Positions 51,548-60,332 of a stretch of DNA of 64,000 nucleotides are shown piece by piece (position 1 is the first letter of the stretch; each line of letters opens with the position of its first letter). Position numbers and translations under genes: made by a program. This stretch comes from Gaiellasilicea sp963745775. Its GTDB lineage: Bacteria; Actinomycetota; Thermoleophilia; Gaiellales; Gaiellaceae. The notes under the pieces are model-generated. The model was not told the DNA's origin. It made no database searches and saw only the letters and a list, made by a program, of their open reading frames with translations. The DNA lies in contig CAVUYY010000012.1 in NCBI GenBank assembly GCA_963745775.1, positions 310,001-374,000 of the forward strand. The letters are read 5' to 3'.

Positions 51548-51892
51548 TTGGGACAGTTTGTGATCTTGCTCGCCATGTTCGCCCTGCTCTGGCTGCTCCT
51601 GATCCGGCCGCAGGCCAAGCGGAAGCTCGCCCAGCAGCAGCTGCTCTCGTCGGTCGAGGTCGGCGACGAGATCCTCACCGCCGGCGGGCTCTACGGCTTC
51701 GTCCGGGCGATCGGCGAGGAGGACGAGATCGAGGTGGAGATCGCCCCGGGAACGCGGGTCCGGATGGCGCGGCGCGCTGTCGCCGCCGTGATTCCGCCCG
51801 ACGACGACGAGGTCGATCCAGAGCTGATCGAAGGCGAGGTCGTCGAGGACGACAACGTGGACGCAACACCGACACAGCCGAACCGCGGCTAA
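51548..51892 (+). CDS. yajC: Sec translocon accessory protein YajC
   Basis: Small membrane partner of SecDF. One N-terminal helix (FVILLAMFALLWLLLIRPQ), then the YajC core VGDEILTAGGLYGFVRAIGE and an acidic C-terminal tail. 114 residues, normal size. The start is TTG 51548, preceded by AGGAGG at 4 nt, one of the few strong ribosome sites in the window. The gene lies between tgt and secDF. Confidence 0.92.
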   Translation: MGQFVILLAMFALLWLLLIRPQAKRKLAQQQLLSSVEVGDEILTAGGLYGFVRAIGEEDEIEVEIAPGTRVRMARRAVAAVIPPDDDEVDPELIEGEVVEDDNVDATPTQPNRG

Positions 51893-51921
51893 TCTGTTCC
51901 CCGCCTTCCTGGCCCCCTTCC

Positions 51922-54684
51922 GTGAATCGTCGACCGCACCTCATTCTCGTAGCGCTGATCGTCGCCGGCCTGATCGGCGTCGGTCTTCTCGTCGTCCCAG
52001 GGTCACCCCTGGAAAAGGAGGCGACGCTCGGCCTCGACCTCCAGGGCGGTCTCGAGGTGACGTTGCAGGCCGTTCCTCCGAAGAACCGGCCGCTCCAGAA
52101 GTCCGACCTCGACCGCTCGCTCGAGATCCTCCGCGACCGGATCGACAAGCTCGGCGTCGCCGAGCCGGACATCCGCAAGCAGGGCGACGACCAGATCGTG
52201 ATCGCCCTCCCCGGCGTCGACGATCCCGACCGGATCCTCAGGATCATCGGCCAGACCGCCCAGCTCGAGCTCTACGACCTCGAAGGCAACCTCGTCCGGC
52301 CCTCGATCGACGCGCAGCAGTTCCCGGTCGCGACTGAATCGGTGTTCGAGCTCCTCTCCGGGCAGCAGGCGCTCGTCAAGGAGGGCGCGACGGACACCTG
52401 GTACCTCTTCGACGAGAACAAGAAGGTCGTCGCCGGCCCCGCGGAGTCGCGCGAGGCGCTCCTCCAGTCGGAGGTCGTGGCCGAGGAGGGCGAGAAGGGG
52501 CAACTGCCCAAGGGCTGGAGGACGTTCGGCGTCCCGCCGAACACCGTCGTGATCGAGTGCGGCAAGGGCGAGGTCGTGTGCCCCGGCGTCGGCACCGAGT
52601 TCCCGCAGCAGAACTACTACTACCTCTTCAACTTCGACCCGTCCGAGGTTCCGGAGCTGACGGGTGAGGATCTCAAGCTCTCAGGGACGAGGCAGGACTT
52701 CGACACCACGAGCGGCCAGCCGATCGTGACGATGCAGTTCACGGACAAGGGCGGCGACAAGTTCGGCGACGTCACCGGCAAGCTCGCCCAGCGCGGAAAG
52801 CTGAAGTTCAACACGACGGGCGGCGGCCAGGGCGACTACCGGAACTTCGTCCAGCACTTCGCGATCGTGCTCGACCGCGAGATCAAGTCGTGGCCGTCGA
52901 TCGACTTCAAGGACAACCCGAACGGGATCCGCGGCTCGAACGGCGCCCAGATCACCGGGATCGGCGAGATCGGGGAGGCCAAGGACCTGGCACTCGTGCT
53001 CCAGAGCGGCGCGCTGCCCGTGACCTTCACGACCCTCGAGCAGACGGCGATCTCCGCCACGCTCGGGAAGGACTCGCTCGCCGAGGCGAAGCTCGCGGCG
53101 ATCGCGGGCCTCCTCGTCGTCGCGCTCTTCCTGCTCATCTTCTACCGCGTCCTCGGCGTCGTCGCGGTGATCGGGCTCGGGATCTACGCCGCCTTCCTCT
53201 ACGCCGCGATCCTGATCTTCAACGTCACGCTGACGCTGCCGGGCTTCGCCGGGATGATCCTGACGCTGGGGGTGGCCGCCGACGCGAACGTCGTCATCTT
53301 CGAACGCGTGAAGGAGGAGTACCGCGCCGGCAAATCGGTGCGCGCGGCGATCTCGGCCGGCTACGGCAAGGGCTTCGCGACGATCGTCGACGCGAACGTC
53401 GTCACCGCGATCACCGCCGTCGTCCTCTTCCTCGTCGCGACCGCAGGCGTCAAGGGCTTCGCGCTGATGCTCCTGATCGGAACGCTGATCTCGCTGCTGA
53501 CCGCCGTCGCCGCGACGCGCGCGATTCTCGGCCTCCTCGCGGGCTTCGAGTGGTTCGACAACCCGAAGCTGATGGGCGCCGAGGGTGAGCCGCCGAAGTG
53601 GATCCGGCGCGACTTCGTCGGGCTCCGCAACCGCTGGTTCGCGATCTCGGGCGTCGTCCTGGTGATCTCGCTCGGTGCGCTCGCCGTCAACGGGCTCAAC
53701 CTCGGGATCGACTTCAAGGGCGGAACCCAGATCAACTTCTCGACGCCGCAGCCCGTCGCGCTCGAGGATGTGCGCGCCCAGGCGGAGGAGATCGGGCAGG
53801 GAGACGCCGTCATCCAGGGCCGCGGCGAGGCGACGGGCGAGCGCTACAGCGAGTTCCAGATCCGGACCGAGTCGCTCGCACAGAACGAGCAGGCGCGCCT
53901 GACGCGCGACATCCGCCAGACCTTCGACGCCGAGTCGATCGGGGTCAAGAACGTCTCCGCGAGCTTCGGCCGCCAGATCGCCGAGGGTGCGATCTTCGCG
54001 ATCCTCGCCTCGCTGCTCCTGATCGTGATCTACATCTCGCTCCGCTTCCAGCCCAAGTTCAGCGGCCCGGTGATCGTCTCGCTGCTCCACGACGTCCTGA
54101 TCACCGTCGGGATCTACGCGCTGCTCGGCCGCGAGGTGACGACCGCCACGGTCGCCGCGGTGCTGACCGTGCTCGGCTACTCGATCTACGACACGATCAT
54201 CATCTTCGACCGGATCCGGGAGAACATCCCGTTGATGAAGCGGACGTCGTTCCGCATGATGACGAACGTCTCGCTCTGGGAGACGATCCCGCGCTCGCTC
54301 GCGACGACGTTCATCACGCTGCTCCCGATCGCGACGCTCTACTTGTTCGGAGGCGAGACGCTGAAGGACTTCGCCTTCGCGCTCCTCGTCGGGATCGGCG
54401 CCGGCGCGTACTCCTCGATCTTCATCGCCGCGCCGCTCGTCGCGATGCTGAAGGAGCGCGAGCCCGAGTACGCGCGCCGCCGCGACGATACCGAGCTGCG
54501 GGACGCGAGCTCCGTCGGCCGCCTGCTCGACGAAGCGGAGTCGCTCGCCGCGGCCGAGCCGACGCCCGAGCTGATCCCGGTGCCCGCCGCCGACGAGCCG
54601 CAGGCTCCGCGGGCCGTCAACGACGCGAAGCGCGAGCGCCGGCGGCAACGCCGCAAGTCGCGGCCGCATGGTCGAGCGCGATAA
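51922..54684 (+). CDS. secDF: Fused protein-export subunit SecDF
   Basis: Proton-driven puller of exported proteins. The 920-residue chain contains the whole of SecD (residues 1-560: first helix, GLDLQGGLEVTLQ, the P1 domain, then 5 helices with GFAGMILTLGVAADANVVIFERVKEE in part). SecF follows (565-870: second N-terminal helix, NLGIDFKGGTQINF, and LTVLGYSIYDTIIIFDRIREN in part). Most actinobacteria have separate SecD and SecF. An insertion of about 100 residues near 120-230 is longer than usual. GTG 51922; the Arg-rich tail overlaps the next gene by 17 bases. Confidence 0.95.
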   Translation: MNRRPHLILVALIVAGLIGVGLLVVPGSPLEKEATLGLDLQGGLEVTLQAVPPKNRPLQKSDLDRSLEILRDRIDKLGVAEPDIRKQGDDQIVIALPGVDDPDRILRIIGQTAQLELYDLEGNLVRPSIDAQQFPVATESVFELLSGQQALVKEGATDTWYLFDENKKVVAGPAESREALLQSEVVAEEGEKGQLPKGWRTFGVPPNTVVIECGKGEVVCPGVGTEFPQQNYYYLFNFDPSEVPELTGEDLKLSGTRQDFDTTSGQPIVTMQFTDKGGDKFGDVTGKLAQRGKLKFNTTGGGQGDYRNFVQHFAIVLDREIKSWPSIDFKDNPNGIRGSNGAQITGIGEIGEAKDLALVLQSGALPVTFTTLEQTAISATLGKDSLAEAKLAAIAGLLVVALFLLIFYRVLGVVAVIGLGIYAAFLYAAILIFNVTLTLPGFAGMILTLGVAADANVVIFERVKEEYRAGKSVRAAISAGYGKGFATIVDANVVTAITAVVLFLVATAGVKGFALMLLIGTLISLLTAVAATRAILGLLAGFEWFDNPKLMGAEGEPPKWIRRDFVGLRNRWFAISGVVLVISLGALAVNGLNLGIDFKGGTQINFSTPQPVALEDVRAQAEEIGQGDAVIQGRGEATGERYSEFQIRTESLAQNEQARLTRDIRQTFDAESIGVKNVSASFGRQIAEGAIFAILASLLLIVIYISLRFQPKFSGPVIVSLLHDVLITVGIYALLGREVTTATVAAVLTVLGYSIYDTIIIFDRIRENIPLMKRTSFRMMTNVSLWETIPRSLATTFITLLPIATLYLFGGETLKDFAFALLVGIGAGAYSSIFIAAPLVAMLKEREPEYARRRDDTELRDASSVGRLLDEAESLAAAEPTPELIPVPAADEPQAPRAVNDAKRERRRQRRKSRPHGRAR

Positions 54685-54886
54685 CACCGCCTTCGCGCTC
54701 CGCCAGCTCCTCGAGGAGCTGAGCGCGCAGATGCGTGCGAGCGTCGGGAAGCTCAGCGACCTGCCGCAGGAGACGGGCGACCGGATCGCTCGCGAGCTCG
54801 GGCTCGTCACGCGCGAGGAGCTGGCGGCGATCGAGCTCCGCCTCGCCCAGGTCGAGCACCGGCTGAAGCTGCTCGAGCGCCCCTAG
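54668..54886 (+). CDS. UbiK/BMFP-like small coiled-coil protein
   Basis: The 72-residue protein has the shape of the BMFP family: an amphipathic helix (FALRQLLEELSAQMRASVGK), then LGLVTREELAAIELRLAQVE, a short heptad coil like the end of E. coli UbiK. UbiK helps assemble ubiquinone enzymes at the membrane. The ATG lies inside the secDF 3' end, and a UbiB-family gene stands 1.5 kb away. Assignment is by motif only. Confidence 0.55.
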   Translation: MVERDNTAFALRQLLEELSAQMRASVGKLSDLPQETGDRIARELGLVTREELAAIELRLAQVEHRLKLLERP

Positions 54887-56325
54887 ACGCGGCGGCGCCA
54901 GCGGGCGAAGACGTCCTCGACGTCCTGGCGCATCGAGCGCGGGGCCAGCACGAAGAGGCGGTCGCCCGGCTCGATCACGGTGCTTCCACGAGGTGGGATC
55001 GAATCGTCTCCGCGCGCGACGACCGCGATGATCGCGCTTCGGGGGAGCCCGACCTCGCGCACCGACGCTCCGGCGATCGCATGATCCGGTGACACCGCGA
55101 AGTCGATCAGGTCGAGCTTGCTCAACGGGCCGACCTCGAGCGGCGCCTCGCGCGCCGGCGGGGCGGGTGAGAGGAGCCCCAGGCGACCGGCGACGCGCTC
55201 CAGCGTCGTCCCCTGGACGATCGCCGACACGACGACCACGAAGAAGACGGCGTTGAAGATCGTGTTCGACTCGGTCACCTCGGACGAGAGCACGAAGGTC
55301 GCGAGCACGATCGGGACGGCTCCACGGAGCCCCGCCCAGCCGAGCAGCAGCCGCTCGCGGTTGTCGAACGCGCTCAGTGCGGTCGATGTGAACACGGCGA
55401 CAGGTCGGACGACCAGCATCAGGAGCACGGCGAGCGCGAGGCCGGGCAGCGCGACCTCCGGCAGCTCGTTCGGGAAGACGAGCAGACCGAGGACGATGAA
55501 GAGCGCGACCTGGGCCAGGAACGCGAGCCCCTCGTGGAACGCGACGAGCTGGCGTCGGTAGCGAGACGGCGTGCTGCCAACGGCCAGCCCGACGAGGTAC
55601 ACGGCCAGGAAGCCGCTGCCGCCGATCACGTCCGCGGCGCCGAACGAGAGCGCCGCTGCGGCGACGGACGCCACGGGCGCGAAGGCGCCAATCGAGTGGG
55701 GCAGCCGACCGAACACCTGCGTGGCGACCGCTCCGAGGACGACGCCGACCAGCAAGCCGAGCCCGAGCTGGCGGACGACGAGGAGCAGGAGGTCGTCGAT
55801 CCCGTAGGCGTTCGGGCGCTCGATCCAGGCGATCAGACCGAGCGTCAGCGCGATCGCCATCGGATCGTTGCCACCGGATTCGGCCTCGAGCGTCCGCGCG
55901 AGCCGGCGACGGATATGGGTGAAGCGAAGGGTCGCGAAGACGGCGGCCGCGTCGGTCGAGGCGACGACCGCGCCGAGCAGGACAGCCTCGAGCCAGGTGA
56001 GGTCGAACAGGGCGTACGCGGCGACTCCGCCGAGCAGCGCTGAGACGACCACGCCGACCGTGCTGAGGAGCGCCGCGGGGACTACGACCTCGCGGAGCCG
56101 GCGCCAGGACGTCTGCAGCCCGCCCTCGTAGAGGATCAGCGCGAGGCCGATGATCCCGACCTCCCGCGCGAGCTCGGCGTCGTCGAACTCGACCCCGCCC
56201 GGGCCGTCGGAGCCGAGCAGCATCCCGAGGCCGAGGAACGCGACGAGGACAGGAAGGCCCGTGCGAGCCGCGCCGAGCGCGACGACGATGCTCGCCGCGA
56301 GGATCGCGCCGACGAGCAGGAGCAT
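54883..56325 (-). CDS. CPA1-type cation/H+ antiporter with TrkA_C domain
   Basis: The 480-residue protein is a second antiporter related to 43642-45073. It has 12-13 helices, with VVASTDAAAVFATLRF and ESGGNDPMAIAL carrying the transport Asp residues, and GWAGLRGAVPIVLATF. A C-terminal TrkA_C-like domain follows (IIAVVARGDDSIPPRGSTVI). ATG 56325 has GAAGGA nearby; the longer frame upstream is not membrane-like. It is convergent with the UbiK-like gene, sharing a CTAG at the stops. It is divergent from ubiB. Confidence 0.9.
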   Translation of the reverse strand: MLLLVGAILAASIVVALGAARTGLPVLVAFLGLGMLLGSDGPGGVEFDDAELAREVGIIGLALILYEGGLQTSWRRLREVVVPAALLSTVGVVVSALLGGVAAYALFDLTWLEAVLLGAVVASTDAAAVFATLRFTHIRRRLARTLEAESGGNDPMAIALTLGLIAWIERPNAYGIDDLLLLVVRQLGLGLLVGVVLGAVATQVFGRLPHSIGAFAPVASVAAAALSFGAADVIGGSGFLAVYLVGLAVGSTPSRYRRQLVAFHEGLAFLAQVALFIVLGLLVFPNELPEVALPGLALAVLLMLVVRPVAVFTSTALSAFDNRERLLLGWAGLRGAVPIVLATFVLSSEVTESNTIFNAVFFVVVVSAIVQGTTLERVAGRLGLLSPAPPAREAPLEVGPLSKLDLIDFAVSPDHAIAGASVREVGLPRSAIIAVVARGDDSIPPRGSTVIEPGDRLFVLAPRSMRQDVEDVFARWRRRV

Positions 56326-56398
56326 CAGTCCTTCGTCCACGGCCCTATCTTCGTCGGCGCGACCGGAAGCCTGTCGCTGCCGTGCAACACTCCGGGCG

Positions 56399-58066
56399 AT
56401 GGGAGTGCCTCCACGCACCCGCAAGATCGGCCGGCTCTCCGAGATCGCGCAGGTCGCGGTCCGGCACGGCTTCGGCTATTTCTTCGAGCGCCACAAGCTG
56501 ACGGACATCCTCCCGTGGACATCGCGAGTCGAGCTCGACTCGGACGCGGGCTCGGAGCGGGGGCGCCATCTGCGCGAGCTGCTCGACGAGCTCGGGCCGA
56601 CCTTCGTCAAGTTCGGCCAGCTCCTCTCGACTCGGCCGGACATCGTGCCGCCGGACATCGTCGTCGAGCTCCGCAGCCTCCAGGACGACGTCCGGCCGTT
56701 CCCGTTCGAGCAGGCGCGTGCGGTCGTCGAGGCGGAGCTCGAGCTCTCGCTGGAGCAGGCGTTCCTCTTCTTCGACGAGTCGCCCATCGCCGCCGCCTCG
56801 ATCGGCCAGGTGCACCGGGCGACACTGCCGAACGGCGATCCCGTCGTGGTCAAGGTGCAGCGGCCGAACGCGCCACGGCAGATCGAGTCCGACCTGGCGC
56901 TGCTCTACCAGGCGGCGCGGATCATCAAGGAGCGCGTCCGCTCGCTCGACTTCATCGACGCGAGCGCGCTGGTCGACGAGTTCGCACGCTCGATCAGGTA
57001 CGAGCTCGACTACCGGCTCGAGGCGCGGAACGCCGAGACGTTCCGGCGCAACTTCGCGGGCTCCGAGCTCGTGCGGGTGCCGCAGGTCTACCGCACCTAC
57101 TCCGGCTCGCGCGTGCTGACGCTCGAGTTCCTGGACGGGGTCCAGCTTGCCGATCTCGACTTGGAGTCGCGCTCGCTGGAGGAGCGGCGCGAGCTCGCCT
57201 ACCGGATCACGGAGACGTGGATGGAGATGATCTTCCGGCACGGCTTCTTCCACGCCGACCCGCATCCGGCGAACATCCTCGTCCTCGACGGCGCCCGGAT
57301 CGGCCTCGTCGACTTCGGCCTCGTCGGCAAGCTGACCGACGCGGACATGGATCGGCTGACGCGCCTCTTCATCGACGCCGCCACGGAGAACATCGAGGCG
57401 ATGCCGGATCGGCTCTCCGAGCTCGGCGTTCGCTACCCCAAGGAGCGCCACGAGGAGTTCACGACCGAGCTGCGCGAGCTCTACTACCGCTACTACGGCG
57501 CGAGCCTCGCGGAGATCGACCCGATCCAGGTGATCCGCGAGGGCTTCGCGCTGATCTACGCGATGAACCTGCGGCTGCCGACGCGCTTCGTGATGCTCGA
57601 CAAGGCGATCGCCACGCTCGGCTCGGTGGGCGTCGACCTCTATCCCGGCTTCAACGTCTTCGAGGTGGCCCAGCCCTACGCGCGGGCGCTGATGCTCGAG
57701 CGCTTCACCCCGCAGCGCCTCGCTCAGCGGGCCGAGAAGCAGGGCCGGGAGCTGCTCGGGATCGCGCGCGAGCTGCCGTACCAGGTGCACGACGTGCTCC
57801 AGGAGATCCGCGACGGCCAGATCGAGGTCGGATTCGTGCACAAGGGACTCGACGAGTTCATGCACAAGCTCGACGTCGCGATCAATCGCGTCGTCGTCGC
57901 GCTCGTCGTCGCCGGCGGCCTCCTCGGCTCGGCGCTGATCGGGATCCTCGCCACCGAAGGGCCGGAGCTCTTCGGGATCCACTTCCTCTCCGTGCTCGGC
58001 TTCCTGCTCTCGGGCGCGCTCGGCTTCTGGCTGCTGATGGGGGTCGTCCGCTCGGGACGGCTCTGA
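56399..58066 (+). CDS. UbiB/AarF-family atypical protein kinase
   Basis: 555 residues. The N-terminal KxGQ motif is FVKFGQLLSTRPD near 75, the Ala-rich loop AAASIGQVHRATLPNG near 140, and the catalytic segment HADPHPANILVLDGARIGLVDFG is spread near 280-305 (Asp and Asn of the metal site). Two membrane helices at the C-terminus (VVVALVVAGGLLGSALIGIL and LSVLGFLLSGALGFWLLMG) anchor it. UbiB proteins help quinone synthesis, probably by extracting lipid precursors. Actinobacteria use menaquinone, so the pathway here may be that. Confidence 0.93.
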   Translation: MGVPPRTRKIGRLSEIAQVAVRHGFGYFFERHKLTDILPWTSRVELDSDAGSERGRHLRELLDELGPTFVKFGQLLSTRPDIVPPDIVVELRSLQDDVRPFPFEQARAVVEAELELSLEQAFLFFDESPIAAASIGQVHRATLPNGDPVVVKVQRPNAPRQIESDLALLYQAARIIKERVRSLDFIDASALVDEFARSIRYELDYRLEARNAETFRRNFAGSELVRVPQVYRTYSGSRVLTLEFLDGVQLADLDLESRSLEERRELAYRITETWMEMIFRHGFFHADPHPANILVLDGARIGLVDFGLVGKLTDADMDRLTRLFIDAATENIEAMPDRLSELGVRYPKERHEEFTTELRELYYRYYGASLAEIDPIQVIREGFALIYAMNLRLPTRFVMLDKAIATLGSVGVDLYPGFNVFEVAQPYARALMLERFTPQRLAQRAEKQGRELLGIARELPYQVHDVLQEIRDGQIEVGFVHKGLDEFMHKLDVAINRVVVALVVAGGLLGSALIGILATEGPELFGIHFLSVLGFLLSGALGFWLLMGVVRSGRL

Positions 58067-58067
58067 C

Positions 58068-59052
58068 CTAGGGGACGCGCAGGCTCTCGACCGCGCCGCT
58101 CGTCGTCAGGCCCGGCTGCGGGCCGCCCGCGACGGCGTAGACGCGGTCGCGGTGGGCGACGACGCCGAGTCCGTGACGCGGCGTTGGTAGGTCGGCCAGT
58201 CGCTGCCAGCGGCGGGTCGGCCGGGGTGTAGGCGAAGACGCTCGCGATCGTGCCCGCAGGCTCCTCGCCTCCGACGGAGACGATCCGGCCCGAGACGACG
58301 GCGGCGCCGGTGCCGCCGCGAGGCTGCGGCACGGGCGGAAGGCGAGACCAGGTTCGGGTTCCCGGTCGGTAGACCTCGAGCAGGGCAACGTTGGTGTCGT
58401 AGCCCGCGGTCCGGCCGCCAAGCGCGTAGATCCGACCGCCCGTCGCGGCTGCGGCAAGATGTTCGCGCGGTGTCGGCCCAGGCACTCGCGACCAGCGTCC
58501 GGTTCGGAGGTCGAGTGCCAGTGCGACGCGGGCGAGCCCGCGGCGGGCGTCGACGCCGCCCACCACGTAGACGACGCCGTTCGCGACAGCCGCCGCCGCC
58601 GCCGCGCGAGCGTCCGGAAGCTGGGCGACGCGGCGCCAGCGTCCCTGCTCGAGAACGAAGGCCGTCCGGAGCGGCCGCCGGTCGGCGCCGTAGCCGCCGA
58701 AAACGTAGACCCGCCCGTTCGCGCTCGCCGCGGCCGCGTGATCGACCGCGACCGGCAGGTCGGGCAACCGCCGCCAGCGGTTCTCCGCGATCGAGTACGT
58801 GTCGGCTCTCGCCGAGTTCGACCCGGAGGAGACGAAGCCGCCGACGGCGACGATCGAGCCGTTCGCGAGCGCGGCGGCTACCTCGGTTCGTGGCTCCGGC
58901 AGTGGCGGGTGCTGCTCCCATGCGGTGCCGGCTGCGGCAGCCCAGGCGGCTGCTGCGAGTGCGCCGGCAAGCGCGACGAACATCGTCCGGACCGGCCGTG
59001 AGCCACCCGGACGACTGGGGAGCAAGCGTTGAGAAGTCGAGACAAAGGACAT
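58068..59052 (-). CDS. Exported kelch-repeat beta-propeller protein, one +1 shift
   Basis: After a membrane/signal segment (FVALAGALAAAAWAAAAGTA) five to six kelch repeats follow, each with GxVYVxGG and a Trp/Leu-rich turn (RVYVFGGYGADRR, VVYVVGGVDARRG, RIYALGGRTAGYD, RIVSVGGEEPAG). A +1 shift in a CCCC run at 58211-58227 is needed to reach the final blade RWQRLADLPTPRHGLGVVAH and the stop at 58068. Without it the tail becomes arginine-rich. The span is 3n+1. ATG 59052 or 58983. Divergent from the atypical regulator; likely a surface or periplasmic binding propeller. Confidence 0.82.
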
Positions 59053-59073
59053 CTTTCGGCTCGGAAAATCCGA

Positions 59074-59082
59074 TGCTAGCTT
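59074..59082. promoter_or_regulatory. Face-to-face -10 boxes of two divergent genes
   Basis: ATGCTAGCTT contains TAGCAT on the minus strand (59079-59074, kelch gene, about 20-nt leader) and TAGCTT on the plus strand (59077-59082), which is exactly 6 nt before ATG 59089. Polymerases on the two sides must exclude each other. Confidence 0.5.
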
Positions 59083-59088
59083 CGAGCT

Positions 59089-59775
59089 ATGAACGCCGCT
59101 GGGAACGCCGCCGTGCTCCTCTCCGATTCCGAATCCGAGACGCGCGACTACCTCGAGCGGCAGCTCGTCACAGACGGCTTCGAGGTCCTGAACGCGCGCT
59201 TCGGCGGCGAGGCTCTCGACCTCGCCGAGCGGCGGCTTCCGGATCTCGTCCTCGTTTCCGAGCTCGACCTCTGCGCTCGCCTTCGTGCCGGCGAGCCTGG
59301 GCGGACGTGGAACCGGGAGGTGCCGGTGATCGTGCTCGGGCCTGAGCGGGCGGACGCCGTCGATCGTGTCCGCGCGTTTCAGCGCGGCGCCGACGACTAC
59401 GTGCACCGGCCGATCGTCTACGAGGAGCTGTTGGCGCGGATCCGGGCCGTGTTGCGTCGGATTGCTCCGCCGAACGGCGACCGGCTGGAAGCGGGGAACC
59501 TCGTCGTCGACCGGGCGACGAGGCGCGTGACGGTCGGTGGCGACGACGTTCAGCTCGCCGGCAAGGAGTTCGCGCTCCTCTGCCAGCTGGCGAGCGAGCC
59601 GAGGCGCGTCTTCACGAAGGACGAGCTCCTGCGCGACGTCTGGGGATTCCGGACGCATTGCCGGACGAGGACGCTCGACTCGCACGTCTCCCGCCTGCGC
59701 TCGAAGCTCCAGTGCGGCCGCGACGACCGCTTCGTCGTCAACGTCTGGGGCGTCGGCTACCGCCTGCTCGACTAG
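59089..59775 (+). CDS. OmpR-like regulator with a degenerate receiver
   Basis: The 228-residue protein has the receiver fold but lacks the phospho-acceptor: the usual ILDLMLP position reads VLVSELDLC (Ser57 for Asp), and the conserved Lys is Arg in VHRPIVYEELLARI. The acidic pocket is reduced to SDSE. The winged-helix domain is normal (VQLAGKEFALLCQLASEP, RTRTLDSHVSRLRSK, VNVWGVGYRLLD). It is probably a phosphorylation-independent DNA-binding protein. It has no kinase partner and is divergent from a kelch gene. Its stop shares CTAG with ogt. Confidence 0.88.
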   Translation: MNAAGNAAVLLSDSESETRDYLERQLVTDGFEVLNARFGGEALDLAERRLPDLVLVSELDLCARLRAGEPGRTWNREVPVIVLGPERADAVDRVRAFQRGADDYVHRPIVYEELLARIRAVLRRIAPPNGDRLEAGNLVVDRATRRVTVGGDDVQLAGKEFALLCQLASEPRRVFTKDELLRDVWGFRTHCRTRTLDSHVSRLRSKLQCGRDDRFVVNVWGVGYRLLD

Positions 59776-60332
59776 AGCAGCGCGCCCTCCAGCCGGAGCA
59801 GCCGCTCCTTCAGGTCGAGCCCGCCCGCGTAGCCCGTGAGGCTGCCGTTCGCGCCGACGACGCGGTGGCAGGGGAGGACGATCGGGATCGGGTTCCGGTT
59901 CATCACCGTGCCGACCGCGCGGGCGGCGCGCGGCGCGCCGACCTTGGCGGCGAGGGTGCCGTAGGTCGTCGTCTGCCCATAGGGAACGCGTCCCAGCTCC
60001 TCGAGCACGGTGCGGGCGAATGGCGCCGCCCCGCGCAGGTCGACGTCGAGCTCGAAGCTCTCGCGCCGGCCGTCGAAGTACTCGTCGAGCTGGCGCTCGG
60101 CGCTCGCGACCGAGGCATGGGAGCGAAGGACGCGTGGTCCGAACGTGCGCGCGAGCGAGTCGAGCTGCTGCTCGGGATCTGGGCGAAACCAGACGCGGCA
60201 GAGCCCACGCTCGGTGGCGGCGACGAGCAGCGGGCCGATCGGCGAGTCGACGACGTCGAAGCCGACGTCGAGCAGGCCTTCCGCGGCAGCGGCCTCGCGG
60301 AAGCGGCGGTCGAGCTCGGTCGAGACGGTCAT
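59772..60332 (-). CDS. ogt: Methylated-DNA-protein-cysteine methyltransferase
   Basis: Directly repairs O6-alkylguanine by moving the alkyl group to its own cysteine. The 186-residue protein contains the active-site block PIPIVLPCHRVVGANGSLTGYA and the helix-turn-helix YGTLAAKVGAPRAARAVG. There is no AdaA-type zinc domain, so it is the Ogt type. ATG 60332 overlaps the upstream stop (ATGA), so repair and the sigma factor are coupled. Confidence 0.94.
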   Translation of the reverse strand: MTVSTELDRRFREAAAAEGLLDVGFDVVDSPIGPLLVAATERGLCRVWFRPDPEQQLDSLARTFGPRVLRSHASVASAERQLDEYFDGRRESFELDVDLRGAAPFARTVLEELGRVPYGQTTTYGTLAAKVGAPRAARAVGTVMNRNPIPIVLPCHRVVGANGSLTGYAGGLDLKERLLRLEGALL

